NCBI RefSeq assembly: GCF_001642575.1
Contig: NZ_LXNG01000011.1
Location: forward strand, 1 to 64,000
DNA length: 64,000 nucleotides
Reading direction: 5' to 3'
Source: Xanthomonas floridensis
GTDB taxonomy: Bacteria > Pseudomonadota > Gammaproteobacteria > Xanthomonadales > Xanthomonadaceae
Below the pieces are notes generated by a model. The model searched no databases and was not told the DNA's origin. It saw nothing but the letters and a program-made list of their open reading frames with translations. Position numbers and translations under genes: made by a program. Shown in pieces: positions 54,501-62,635 of the stretch (within the stretch, counting starts at the first letter, position 1; every line of letters starts with the position of its first letter).

Positions 54501-56097
54501 CGGTCACTGCGCCACTGCCCAGGTTCAGCGCACCGCTACTGGTAGCGGTGAGGTTGCCGGTGGCCAGCGTGCCCAGGGTCAGTGCGCCGCTGTCGGTGAT
54601 CTGGGTGGCGCCGCCACGCAGGCTGACCGCCTGCTGGAAATCGTTGGCCGCCGTGGTCAGCGTGATGGCGCCCGTGCCGGCCCGCAGATCGCTGGTACCG
54701 GTGACGGTGAGGCCGGCGCCAGCCTGCTGGATCGCGCCATTGTTGCTGGTCGCACCGAGGGCGCCGGTGACCCTGCCGCTGCCGAGATTGAGCGTGCCGG
54801 TACTGGTGGCGGTGAGGTTGCCGGTGGCCAGCGTGCCCAGGGTCAGTGCGCCGCTATCGGTGATCCTGGTGGCGCCACTGGTCAGGCTGACGGCACCACC
54901 GAAATCGTTGCCGCCGTCGGTCAGCGTGAGCGCCTGGCTGCCCAGCGAGAAGGTGCTGGTGCCGCCCACCGTCAACGCGCCCTGTTGGGCCAGGTCGATG
55001 GTATTGGTCAGGCCCAGATTGCCGGACACATCCAGGAATGCCAGGTTGGCGATCCTGTTGGCGCCGCTGAAGCTGGCATTGCCGCCGATGCTGCCGAAGA
55101 CGGTGCCAGCGGTAAGCACGCCGCCCTGCTGCACGCCAACGTCGCTGACATAGCTGATGGCACCGCTGCCGACATCGATACTGCCGTTGCCAAAGATGCC
55201 GTTGCTGCCGGCGCCGTTGGCCACCAGCGAAACACTGCCGTCGCTGCCGCCGGACAGCGCCGCAGCGCGGACGATGCCACTGTTGTTGACCAGCGAGTCG
55301 AACACGCCCCGTGCTGCACGCGCGCTCAGCGAGATGGTGCCGCCCGGCGCGATCAGGCTGCCGGAGTTGTCCACCGCGAACTGGTTCAATTGCAATTGCA
55401 GCGCTTTGTCGATGATCACCGCAAACCCGCCGCTCTCGAAACTGAGGGTGACCTTGTCGGCACCGATCAGGTTGATGTTGCCGGCGCTGGCGGTGATGGT
55501 GCCGCTGTTGGTGACCCCGCCGCCGATCAGGTCGACCGCGCCGGCGGCAGCGTTGATGGTGCCGGCGTTGGACATCAGCGAGACCGTGTTGCCACCGGCA
55601 TCGAGCACATCGTTGCCGCTCATGAAGGCGGAGGCGGTGGTGCCCAGGGTGCTGGCCACCAGCCCGCCGACATTGATCTGCGCGGTGCTGCCGAAGATCA
55701 TGCCGTTGGTGTTGATCAAGAACACCTGACCGTTGGCATTGAGATTGCCGAAGATCTGCGTGGAATTGCCGCCCTGGATCAGGTTGAGCACGGCCGCGCT
55801 GGAGGATGGCTGGTTGAAGGTCACCGTGGCCGCCGAGCCGATGTCGAACGTGGACCAGGTCAGCGCCATGCGGTTGGAGGTCTGGGTAATGACCTGGCTG
55901 GCCCCGCTGGGCGCGTTGATGGTGCCGGTACCGCCGGCGATGCTGCCGCCGGTGGGCAGCTGGGTGCTGGCCACCTGCGCGACGGCAGGCGCGCTGAGCA
56001 TGAGCGCGGCGGCCAGCGCCAGCGCCAGCGGCGATCGACGCAGCACGCGTTCGGAGGGGCGGGCTGCAACGATGGAAACGGTGTGGTTGGCGTGCAT
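48508..56097 (-). CDS. TpsA: large filamentous-haemagglutinin-like exoprotein
   Basis: The protein has 2529 residues. An extended signal sequence (about 41 residues, ending SAPAVAQ) precedes the TPS secretion domain: INAPSGASQVITQTSNRMAL, IFGNLNANGQVFLINTNGM and GGLVASTL. The rest is a beta-helix-like array of repeats with units such as GALTATSNNGAITQAG and NAGSGTIALTDANNEF; two 218-residue units are almost identical. There is no VENN motif or recognisable CDI toxin. The end carries CDAGDPDAVC, a Cys pair 9 residues apart close to the C terminus. ATG 56097 is 12 bases after the TpsB stop. The likely role is adhesion or biofilm formation. Confidence 0.92.
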   Translation of the reverse strand: MHANHTVSIVAARPSERVLRRSPLALALAAALMLSAPAVAQVASTQLPTGGSIAGGTGTINAPSGASQVITQTSNRMALTWSTFDIGSAATVTFNQPSSSAAVLNLIQGGNSTQIFGNLNANGQVFLINTNGMIFGSTAQINVGGLVASTLGTTASAFMSGNDVLDAGGNTVSLMSNAGTINAAAGAVDLIGGGVTNSGTITASAGNINLIGADKVTLSFESGGFAVIIDKALQLQLNQFAVDNSGSLIAPGGTISLSARAARGVFDSLVNNSGIVRAAALSGGSDGSVSLVANGAGSNGIFGNGSIDVGSGAISYVSDVGVQQGGVLTAGTVFGSIGGNASFSGANRIANLAFLDVSGNLGLTNTIDLAQQGALTVGGTSTFSLGSQALTLTDGGNDFGGAVSLTSGATRITDSGALTLGTLATGNLTATSTGTLNLGSGRVTGALGATSNNGAIQQAGAGLTVTGTSDLRAGTGAITLTTAANDFQQAVSLRGGATQITDSGALTLGTLATGNLTATSSGALNLGSGAVTGALSASSNGGQISQAGALTVNGTSTLDSGSGSTALTDSGNDFVGALTLTGTGIAVRDANDLTVVGLTNGSNGSIALTAGGALSLPAQAIATGTGNLSLSALGGTLTTPGALSGNQVSLRARDALNLGHSIQAGGNLVLTSDTGAITQTAGLLAVTGTTNATVAAGTGVISLNGTGNDFGGAVSLTGRTALVNDSNALTLGAISTNTLTATSHGTLNIGQDSISGNVTARSNGGAIIQNGAVTMTGPATLDAGSGAISLGNAGNDFQGGLSLVGTGIAVSDRDTLTVTSLTAGSGGDVTLTAGANLVLPTQAIDLGSGNLRLSAQGGALATKGALSANQITLNARDGLALSHDIDADSTLALTATNAAITQGGGAISAGALATVNAGTGAISLLGPGNDFNTGLDLTGSAIGIYDRNDLSIVSLTSAANSAVALTAGGTLSLPAQSIDTGSATLQLRSDTGSLSTAGALRGGTVSLNGRNGITLSHDITTSGNLQLGTTGAALTQLSGTLAIGGTTSVDAGSGAVELNGASNAFTGALSVTGGAVRINALGPLTLGSFNTNALTVRSGGALTFGQGNATTTLTATSASGGITQTGGLAVGGAAQFTAGTDNITLTASDNDFGGAVGLSGNAVQVVDRDRLTLGNSSVGSLLVNSNNTAIDQQGALTVSGSSSFDAGNGSITLTNGANNFTGTVNLSGGAVQVVDANTLTLGNLDTGALTVTSTGALNLGTGSTGALTATSNNGAITQTGALSVNGVGSIDAGSATVALTDIGNHFAGTVNLTGGATQIVDASTLTLGSLNTGALTVSSNGALNLGTGNTGALTATSNNGAITQAGALTVTGASNVNAGSGTIALTDANNEFQGTLGLTGNGIAVTDRSLLQVSSITGNASGDIALTAQTLDLPASAISAGTGSLTLTSTGSAFSTGGALSGANVVLTARDGLTLAHTVNAGNALTLRTTNAAINQTGGQLLVGGATTVNAGSGAIALANANDFTGAVALIGGTTQIVDTSTLTLGTLNTGALSVSSNGALNLGTGNTGALTATSNNGAITQAGALTVTGASNVNAGSGTIALTDANNEFQGTLGLTGNGIAVTDRSLLQVSSITGNASGDIALTAQTLDLPASAISAGTGSLTLTSTGSAFSTGGALSGANVLLTARDGLTLAHTVNAGNALTLRTTTAAIHQTGGQLLVGGATTVNAGSGAIALANANDFTGAVALSGGTTQIVDTNTLTLGTLDTGALSVSSNGALNLGTGSTGALTATSNNGAITQAGALTINGASNLNAGSGSIALNNANNDFVGAVAATGDGIALVDRNDLQLANVQSIGDGAVSLDAGGALLLTSTIDTGSGALDVIARGGTLTTTGALRGGDVQLSGANGIVLGNNLAASGDLALRSNNAAITQSAGTLQVAGNSMVDAGSGAIVLDAAGNDFQGLLALSGGATRVRDADALTLDALNTGALDVASNGALNLGVGLVNGDLDAASNGGAVTQTGALTVIGATRINSAGATIVLADAGNDFQSALSLSGGDTRVRDRNGLTLGTLDVGALDVASGAGLNLGQGRIGGTLVARSGTGVAGITGRLTAQAVVRPAATGADITQQGALTIVGNSVLDAGTGAIVLTDAGNDFQGSVQASGGSIALVDRNDLAAAVQSSGAVNLQAGGQLSSSGAITGSTVTLVSGGAMQLAHDIGSAGTLSLRSGGAITQRAGSLRAAHLSGSAAGAATLTSAGNAIGTLGDFSAQGLDVFSATTLQVSGRVDGGSLLRLNSGGALLLDGQLNGASTWLQAVAGIGQRAGSTLTANLLSGTAGGPVLLGDATTFIDNRVVRLGNFTASNGFSLTNAGDLTLVLSDGSIYSVDAGNSALFLSVRGDLLQEGRATLRDGIGSFSATGGIGTQQNPLYVIGTGTQTIGLVGAPPAYFNATTADGGLLDLSGGSSFNVPASAFAGRAQSSASRTIAFVDLSASGTPYRAFGLVRPGLRLPDDQQPACDAGDPDAVCTPQ
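50695..52002. repeat. Two tandem 654-bp repeats within TpsA
   Basis: Units 50695-51348 and 51349-52002 are nearly identical; a partial third copy starts at 52003. 654 is a multiple of three, so gain or loss keeps the frame and changes the fibre by 218 residues. Only scattered base differences are visible by eye. Confidence 0.85.
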
Positions 56098-56108
56098 GCG
56101 CAGATCCC

Positions 56109-57797
56109 TCAGAAGGTGAAGCCGAAACGCGTGTAGATGCGGGCGTCGTCGCGACCATCGGAGGCATCGCGGCTTCCGGTCGGCAGTGCGGCGGTGAGGC
56201 GCCATTCGAAATTGGCGTACTGCGGCAGGCGGAAGGTGAAACCGACGCCGGCGGCATCGAACGTGGACGGTGCGACCGCACCGTTGGCCGCGTACACGCG
56301 CGCGTGGTCGGCGAACACGTCCAGCTCCAGCAGTTCGCGCCACGGGCGGCCGTTGAACGGCGAGGCGGCATCGGCAAAGCCGGGCGCATCGACGTGATAT
56401 TCCAGCGCGGCGTAATAGCCGCGATCGCCCAACGCATCGGACACCGGATAGGCGCGCACGCTGTCCGGCCCGCCCACGGCGAATTGCTCCAGCGGCGCCA
56501 GCGTGTCGTCGCTGTATTGGCCGCTGAACTTGACATACAGGCGCTGGGTGCGGGTGAGGTACTGCAGGCGCGTGTAGGACACCCGGGTCAGGGTGAAGTG
56601 GCTGTCGCGGTCGGGGCTGACCAGATCCGGATCGGCCGAGCCATCGCGCAAGGCCTGGCGCACGCTGAGCTGCAGCAGGTCCACTCCGCGCCAGCGCAGA
56701 TCGGTGCGGCGCAGCGAGGCGCCGAGTTCGGCCACGTCGAAGGATTGGTCCGACAGCGTGATGCCGGCCGCGTCCAGCCGCGATTTTTCGCGCAGGTAGC
56801 GTGCCGAGCCTTGCAGCTGCAGCAGATCGTGGTTGATGAATTTCCAGTCGGCGCCGGCATACACCACCGACGTGGGCCCCTTGAGGCCGAGCCGGGCGAA
56901 CACGCCGTTGCGCACTTCCAGCTCGCTGCGACTGGCGCCGACCACCGCGCTCAGGCCGGACACCTGCCCCACCGGCAGCGCATACGACAACGCCCCGATC
57001 TGGCTCTGCCGCGGCGACAGCGAATAGGCGTAGTTGGCGGCGAACACATCGCCCAGCCCGAGTGGGCTGTTCCAGGTGATGCCGGCCTGGGCGCGATAGC
57101 GGCCGGTGAGTTCGGTGCCGTAGTTGTTGCCGCCCAGGCTGATCACGTACGGGCGCGCGGCTTCGCTGGCGACCAGGACCACATCGGTCTCGCCGGCGTT
57201 CTGGCCCGGTTGCAGTACCGACGATAGCGACACACCGGGCAGATCGCGTGCGTACAGCAGCGCGGTGTCCACGTCCTGCTTGCGCAGCGGGCGGCCCTGC
57301 AACTGGCGCAGCGGCGCCGACAAGGTGTTGCCGCGGTAGCGCGCGGCGCCCTGCACGGTGATCTGGCCGATCCGGCCCTCGAGCATGCGGATCTCGATGA
57401 TGCGGTCCGCGCCCGGGGTCTGCGCCGGCAGGTAGGCGGTGCTGACGATGAAGCCGGCGGTGCGATAGGCCTGGGTGACGGTGTCGGCCACCGCCTGCAG
57501 CTGGTCGAAGCGCAGCGCCACTTCCGGCTGGCCCTGCGCCAGCGCAGCAAAGGCGGCATCGGCCACGGCCTGGATGCGCGCCGGGTCGATGCCGGCGTCG
57601 GGATAGTTGCCGACATCGCGCACGCGAAAGCCGCGCACCGGCAAGGTGGCTGCGGCATCGCCGCGGTCCTTCATGGCCGGCAAGGCAGCACTCTCGGTGG
57701 CAGTGGAGGCAGTCGCGCCATCCTGGGCTTGCGCCCACGCGGGAACGGCCAGCAGCAGGCACGCGGACACCGCCGCGGCCAGACACGTCATACGCAT
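56109..57797 (-). CDS. TpsB: outer-membrane transporter of the two-partner secretion pair
   Basis: The protein has 562 residues. A signal peptide (TCLAAAVSACLLLAVPAWAQ) is followed by two POTRA domains (about residues 60-210; GRIGQITVQGAARYRGNTLS in the second) and a 16-strand barrel of the FhaC/ShlB type. It ends in YTRFGFTF with the terminal Phe expected for outer-membrane proteins. It exports TpsA. It is 12 bases upstream of tpsA, a typical operon. ATG 57797 is used; a second Met two codons later (MTCLAAAV) is equally possible. Confidence 0.92.
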   Translation of the reverse strand: MRMTCLAAAVSACLLLAVPAWAQAQDGATASTATESAALPAMKDRGDAAATLPVRGFRVRDVGNYPDAGIDPARIQAVADAAFAALAQGQPEVALRFDQLQAVADTVTQAYRTAGFIVSTAYLPAQTPGADRIIEIRMLEGRIGQITVQGAARYRGNTLSAPLRQLQGRPLRKQDVDTALLYARDLPGVSLSSVLQPGQNAGETDVVLVASEAARPYVISLGGNNYGTELTGRYRAQAGITWNSPLGLGDVFAANYAYSLSPRQSQIGALSYALPVGQVSGLSAVVGASRSELEVRNGVFARLGLKGPTSVVYAGADWKFINHDLLQLQGSARYLREKSRLDAAGITLSDQSFDVAELGASLRRTDLRWRGVDLLQLSVRQALRDGSADPDLVSPDRDSHFTLTRVSYTRLQYLTRTQRLYVKFSGQYSDDTLAPLEQFAVGGPDSVRAYPVSDALGDRGYYAALEYHVDAPGFADAASPFNGRPWRELLELDVFADHARVYAANGAVAPSTFDAAGVGFTFRLPQYANFEWRLTAALPTGSRDASDGRDDARIYTRFGFTF

Positions 57798-58228
57798 ACG
57801 TCACTTACCCCTAAAAACATCCGTTGTCGCGCATGCCCGACGGGCCCGGCAGCGCATGCGGCCGGATGCGGACCCGCATGACGTTCGGCGTGGTTGCGCT
57901 CGCCCCTGACTGAACGTCGGTCGAACCCCGACGTACATTTATGGAATGTTAGCAATATTAGTGCGACGAGAGTCACTGTTACGACAATTGCCCAGGTGCG
58001 CCCGCGGTGTTGACTGAATCGATTAGGCTGCGGCGGCGAGCTGGGGCGCTGACCCGGCGGCGGCGACCGGGTGTTGCGCAAGGTGGCGCCCTGCGCCTGG
58101 CGCGCGGCGTCCAGCACGCTGCGGCGGCGCGCGCGGTATTGCGTGCGGTCGAGCTGGCCGTGCTGATGCGCCTGGGCCAGGGCCTGCAGTTGCGCGTTGG
58201 CTGGATGCGCCGGGGTACCGTGGCTCAT
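57788..58228 (-). CDS. Small single-pass membrane protein coupled to the kinase gene, uncertain 3' end
   Basis: The frame encodes 146 residues. ALAQAHQHGQLDRTQYRARR resembles a SHOCT-like short helical domain. A Pro-rich linker and one strong hydrophobic segment (WAIVVTVTLVALILLTF) follow. The final 45 residues look like run-on sequence and overlap the TpsB start by 10 bases. ATG 58228 overlaps the kinase TGA (ATGA), strongly suggesting coupling and real translation. The true function is unknown; it could relate to the T6SS regulatory kinase. Confidence 0.5.
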   Translation of the reverse strand: MSHGTPAHPANAQLQALAQAHQHGQLDRTQYRARRRSVLDAARQAQGATLRNTRSPPPGQRPSSPPQPNRFSQHRGRTWAIVVTVTLVALILLTFHKCTSGFDRRSVRGERNHAERHAGPHPAACAAGPVGHARQRMFLGVSDVCV

Positions 58229-61200
58229 GGCAGCTCCCGCAGCACGCGAAAACCCACGTCCGGCTGCGCCGAGCCATTGTCGGCGCGGCTGGCCTGCACG
58301 GTGCAGTCGGACCAGTAACTGGCAAAACTGCCGCCGCGCGCCTGCACGCCCGCGCCGCTGGAGACCCATTCCCAGACATTGCCGGTGAGGTTGATCAGCC
58401 CCCAGGGATTGGCATCGCGCCCGCGTGCGGACACCGGTGCGCGCACGGCATCGGCGGCATTGGCATTGGGCGGCACGCAGTTGCTGTCTTCGGCCTGCCG
58501 CCAGTTGGCCCCGGCCTGCGCGGCATGCAGCCATTCGGCATCGCTGGGCAGGCGGTAGCGCCAGCCGCCGCTGCCGATGGTCAGCCAGCGCAGGTAGGCG
58601 CGGGCCTGGCTCAGGCTGATGTTGCGCACCGGCGCGCGCGCCAGTTCGGGCGTGCTGGCGGCCTGCGCGGTGCAGCGGCCGGTGGCCTGGCAAAACAGGT
58701 TGAAATCGGCCACCGCCACCTCACCGCGCGACAAGGCATATGGCTGGCCGCCATTGAGCCCGGGCACCACCACCAGCATCGGCCCACGGGTGTCGCCCAG
58801 GGTGTCGAAACAGGCCGCGCCACGGCCCGGCAGGCCGGCGCCGCCACAGGGGTCGGGCCCGGTGGGCACCGGTGGCAGGCTGGCCTCGTCGTCCAGGCCG
58901 GCCGGTGCGGTGGCCGCGCCGGCAGCGCGCGGGGCGCCAGTGACGGCAGCTGGCCTGGGGGCGGATTTGCCCCGCGCCGGCCTGGCCGCGACGGCCGCTG
59001 CTGCCGCTTCGCCGGTGCGACCGGTCGGCACGCTGTCCGGGGCCGGTGCATCGCTGGCGGGCGCGCGTTGCAGGCGGGCGGACAGCGTGCCGTCGGGCAG
59101 TTGCCCGGCGGCCTTCATCTGCGCTTCCAGCTGCGCCATGGCCGCGGCATCGCTGCGATACAGCGCCTGCAGGCGCTGGCCCAGCGGCCGACGCTCGGCG
59201 GCCGGCAGGTCGCCGGCAGCCATCACGGCGGCGACCACTGCATAGCGTTCCTGCGCCTGGTGCAGCTCGGCGCGCTGGCCCAGCCGCTGCTGGGCCTGGG
59301 CCAGCAACTCGGCCGCCTGGGCATAGCGGCCCTTGGCGAAGGCGGCGTCGGCAGTGTTGCGGTACACCTGCGCCAGCAACTGCGGGCCTTCGCTGCGCAG
59401 CATCGGATGGTCCGGCTGCAGGCTGCGGATGCGCGCCAGCGCATCGGTGGTCTTGCCCAGATCGTTGGCGGCCGCGGCACGCCGCAGCGATTCCACCCGC
59501 CCGGCCAGTTCGGCCTCGGCGCTTTCGCGTGCCAGCGCCTGTTGCAGTTGCTGCTCCAGGGTCTGCAGGCGCGTGCGCTGGGCCAGCAATGCGCCCGACT
59601 GCGGGACCAGGCCCAGGCCGAACTCCACCAGCGCCTGCGCGCCGGCCAGCTGCGCCGGATCGGCTTGCGCGGCCACTACGCCAGCGATGGTCTCGGCCAC
59701 GGCGCTGCGCTGCGTGCTGCGCTCGGCCGGCGGCAATACGGCCAGCGCGGCGGCCACGCGGTCGCGCCAGACCGGGTCGGTTGCCGGCTGTGCCAGGGCG
59801 GCGGCCAGCGCCTGGCGTGCGCCTGCGGCATCGAGCGGCGCGGTGGCGCGTGGGCGGCGCGCCTGCTGTTCGGCCACCTGCACCTCGGCACTGCGCAACT
59901 GCAGGCGCAGCGAGTCCGGGAAGGCGGCGCGGGCCTGGTCGATCTCGGTGCGCGCGGCGGCCAGTTGCCCGGCAGCCACCGCCTGCGCGATGGCCTCGTC
60001 CAGCCGCACTTCCAGCGCCGAATGGCGCAGCAGGCTGCTCTGCGGATCGATGCGGCGCACCTGGTCCAGCGTGGCCAGCGCGTTGTCGGGTTGGCTGCGG
60101 AACAGCAGCCCGGCATCGAGCTGGCGATTGAGCGCGGTGTCGAGCGCGTTGAGCCGTTCGTTCTTCTCGCGTTCCATGGTCTGGCGGCGCGCATCCAGCG
60201 ACGGCGAGTACAGCCGCAGCCGGTCGCGCAGCGCAAAGACCTGCAATGCGCCGCGATAGTCGTCGCGGCCGTTGCCCGGATTCCACAGCGCATCCAGGCG
60301 ACGCAGCAGGAAATCCTCGATCAGGTCGCTGCGGTCGGTGAGCAGGCGGCGGCGGTCGTCCGGCTCCAGGCTGGACAGCGCCTGCATGGCCTGGGTTTCG
60401 TCGCGATAGCGCTGCGGGTCCTGCGCGCCGAAGCGTGCGATCACCTCGGCCAGGTGCTGCTGATGCAGATAGCGGTGGATGCCCCAGCCGCCCGTGCCCA
60501 CCACCGCCAGCGCGGCAGCGCCGTAGCCGAGCAACGGCAGCGCGCGTTCGCGCAGTGGGACCTGGCGCAGGCCATCGAGCAACTGCTCCACCCGCTTCAA
60601 GCGATGCGTGGCCGGGAACGCCACCGCCGCGCACAGCGTGGCGTACTGGCGTCGGGTCAGGCCGGGCACCGGTGGCGGGCGGCGCCCTTCGCGCAGGGCT
60701 ACCTCGGCACTGAGCTTGTCGAACGGATGCTTGCCGGTGAGCAGCTCGAAACACACGCAACCCAGCGCGTACAGATCGTCGGCCGGTGTGGGCGCCTGGC
60801 CGCGGATCATCTCCAGGCTGGCGTAGGCCGGGGTCAGCGCGCCGAGCGTGGCGGCGTCGAACACGGTCTGCTCGCCGGCGACGTCGGCGGCGTGCTTGCC
60901 GGCGCGCGCGATGCCGAAGTCGAACACCTTGGCCACGTTGTCGCGGGTGACCATGACATTGCCGGGCTTGAAGTCCGAATGCACCACACCGGCCGCATGC
61001 GCGCGGCTCAGCGCGCGGCCCATGCCGTCGATCAGCGGCCACGCCTGCCTGAGCGGCATGCCGTTGTAGGCCTGCTCGCGAATCAGGGTCTTCAGGTCGC
61101 AGCCGTCGATGTACTCCATGGTCATGAAGACCAGGGTGCGATCCTTGTCGAAGTCGTACACGCGCACGATGTTGTCGTGCGCCAGCTTCTGCGAGCGGCG

Positions 61201-61914
61201 CGCTTCGCGTTGCAGCGCCACCAGCGCATCGGGATGGCGGCGGAATTCGTCGCTGAGCACCTTCACCGCCAGCCACGGGTCGCGGTCGCGCGCTTCCACC
61301 TTGCGCTCGTCGCGTGCCAGATACACCACGCCCATGCCGCCGCGCCCGAGCTCGCGTTCGAGCAGGAAGCGGCCCTTGAGCAGGCTGCCGACGCTGGCGT
61401 GATCGCCGCCGGCCGCATCGGCCAGTTGCTGCCAGCTGGACAGGCTGGCGGTGCCTGCGGTGCCGGTGCCGGTGCCTGTTCCGGTCTGGGTACCTAAGCC
61501 GGTCTGCGTGCCCAGGCCCAGGCTGGTGAGGCTGGGCACATCGCCGGGCAGCGGCTGCGCCGGTTGCACGCGGGTGATGTCGTCTTCGACCGGCGCTGCA
61601 GCGGCGCGGCGCGGCATCACCACGGTGGCGTCGTCGTCGATCGGCGTGGCTGGGGACAGCGGCGATGGCGGCGCTGCGGCGGTGGGAGCGGCGGCGTCGC
61701 GCAAGGCATCCAGCCGGCTCACCAGGGTGGTGACGGTGGCATCGTCCAGCAGCTGCTGGCGCTGCAGCTGCCACAGCGTTTCCACACCATCGCGGTATTC
61801 GGCGTCCGGCATCGCCGCGCGCCTGCCCAGCGCGGCCAGCACGGCCTCCAGGTCCAGCGCGCCGCGGCGCATGGCGGTGACCAGTTCGGTCACGGTGGCG
61901 GTGTCTTGGTGCAT
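58225..61914 (-). CDS. ppkA: PpkA-type Ser/Thr kinase with C-terminal FGE-sulfatase domain
   Basis: The protein has 1229 residues. After a 170-residue N terminus with a TG-rich run, the kinase domain (about 180-430) has LGRGGMGVVYLA, AVKVL, VVHSDFKPGN in the catalytic loop (HSD rather than HRD) and VFDFGIA. A hydrophobic segment (LLGYGAAALAVVGTGGWGI) crosses the inner membrane, followed by a long periplasmic coiled-coil-like region. The C-terminal formylglycine-generating-like domain includes NLTGNVWEWV and RGGSFASYW. PpkA controls T6SS activity by phosphorylation with PppA as phosphatase and TagF as repressor. ATG 61914 is chosen for a normal start. Confidence 0.9.
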   Translation of the reverse strand: MHQDTATVTELVTAMRRGALDLEAVLAALGRRAAMPDAEYRDGVETLWQLQRQQLLDDATVTTLVSRLDALRDAAAPTAAAPPSPLSPATPIDDDATVVMPRRAAAAPVEDDITRVQPAQPLPGDVPSLTSLGLGTQTGLGTQTGTGTGTGTAGTASLSSWQQLADAAGGDHASVGSLLKGRFLLERELGRGGMGVVYLARDERKVEARDRDPWLAVKVLSDEFRRHPDALVALQREARRSQKLAHDNIVRVYDFDKDRTLVFMTMEYIDGCDLKTLIREQAYNGMPLRQAWPLIDGMGRALSRAHAAGVVHSDFKPGNVMVTRDNVAKVFDFGIARAGKHAADVAGEQTVFDAATLGALTPAYASLEMIRGQAPTPADDLYALGCVCFELLTGKHPFDKLSAEVALREGRRPPPVPGLTRRQYATLCAAVAFPATHRLKRVEQLLDGLRQVPLRERALPLLGYGAAALAVVGTGGWGIHRYLHQQHLAEVIARFGAQDPQRYRDETQAMQALSSLEPDDRRRLLTDRSDLIEDFLLRRLDALWNPGNGRDDYRGALQVFALRDRLRLYSPSLDARRQTMEREKNERLNALDTALNRQLDAGLLFRSQPDNALATLDQVRRIDPQSSLLRHSALEVRLDEAIAQAVAAGQLAAARTEIDQARAAFPDSLRLQLRSAEVQVAEQQARRPRATAPLDAAGARQALAAALAQPATDPVWRDRVAAALAVLPPAERSTQRSAVAETIAGVVAAQADPAQLAGAQALVEFGLGLVPQSGALLAQRTRLQTLEQQLQQALARESAEAELAGRVESLRRAAAANDLGKTTDALARIRSLQPDHPMLRSEGPQLLAQVYRNTADAAFAKGRYAQAAELLAQAQQRLGQRAELHQAQERYAVVAAVMAAGDLPAAERRPLGQRLQALYRSDAAAMAQLEAQMKAAGQLPDGTLSARLQRAPASDAPAPDSVPTGRTGEAAAAAVAARPARGKSAPRPAAVTGAPRAAGAATAPAGLDDEASLPPVPTGPDPCGGAGLPGRGAACFDTLGDTRGPMLVVVPGLNGGQPYALSRGEVAVADFNLFCQATGRCTAQAASTPELARAPVRNISLSQARAYLRWLTIGSGGWRYRLPSDAEWLHAAQAGANWRQAEDSNCVPPNANAADAVRAPVSARGRDANPWGLINLTGNVWEWVSSGAGVQARGGSFASYWSDCTVQASRADNGSAQPDVGFRVLRELP

Positions 61915-61918
61915 GCGT

Positions 61919-62635
61919 TCACTCCTGCAGGCTGACGACGACGGCGGTGACGTTGTCGCGTGCCGCCCTGCCCATCGCCAGTTCGAACAAGCGCGCCAGC
62001 AGCGCGCGTGGATCGCCGAAGCGGTGGCATTCGGCATCCAGCTCCGGGTCGGGGATTTCCTTGTTGATGCCGTCGCTGCACAACACGAACTGCGTGCCGG
62101 GCAGGCTGGGGGTGAGCACCCAATCGACGAACAACGGTTCCTGCGCGCCTACCGCACGGGTGAGCACACCGGCCGCGGCAGCGGCGGCCTGCGCGCTGCC
62201 AAACTGGGTCACGTCTTCGCGCACGCCGTGCACGTGGTCGCGGGTGAGCTGGCGCAGCGGGCCGGCATGGCGGGCGTAGATGCGGCTGTCGCCGACCCAG
62301 CCGCACAGCATGAAATCCGGGTCGTGCACCAGCACCACCACGGTGGTGGCGATCATGTCCACGCGGCGCTGCCGCGCGGCGTGCAGCAACTCGGCGTTGA
62401 TCTGCGCCAGGGTGTCGTCGATGGCATCGATGAAGTCACACAGGTCCGGCGGGCGCACCAACGCGCCCAGCCGCTGCACCAGCAACTGGCTGGCGTAATC
62501 GCCGGCGCTGTGGCCACCCAGGCCATCGGCCACCACCCACAGCCCGGCCTCCTCGCGCACCAGCAGCGCGTCTTCGTTGAGGCGGCGCACCTTGCCGGTT
62601 TCGGTATGTCCGGCCGAGCGGTAGGGCGCGCTCAT
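61919..62635 (-). CDS. pppA: PP2C-type phosphatase PppA of the T6SS
   Basis: The protein has 238 residues. PP2C signatures: VRRLNEDALL, VVADGLGGHSAGDYAS (metal-binding Asp and Gly), CGWVGDSRIY and ARDNVTAVVV at the end. It removes phosphates placed by PpkA and switches off T6SS firing in characterised systems. ATG 62635 overlaps the tagF stop (ATGA); its own stop lies 4 bases before the ppkA start, so the three genes are one unit. Confidence 0.93.
   Translation of the reverse strand: MSAPYRSAGHTETGKVRRLNEDALLVREEAGLWVVADGLGGHSAGDYASQLLVQRLGALVRPPDLCDFIDAIDDTLAQINAELLHAARQRRVDMIATTVVVLVHDPDFMLCGWVGDSRIYARHAGPLRQLTRDHVHGVREDVTQFGSAQAAAAAAGVLTRAVGAQEPLFVDWVLTPSLPGTQFVLCSDGINKEIPDPELDAECHRFGDPRALLARLFELAMGRAARDNVTAVVVSLQE

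Noticed and set aside
56098-57804. N-terminal extension of the TpsA frame through tpsB
   Set aside because: It is an off-frame reading of the clear TpsB gene; the TPS domain with its own signal sequence begins at 56097.
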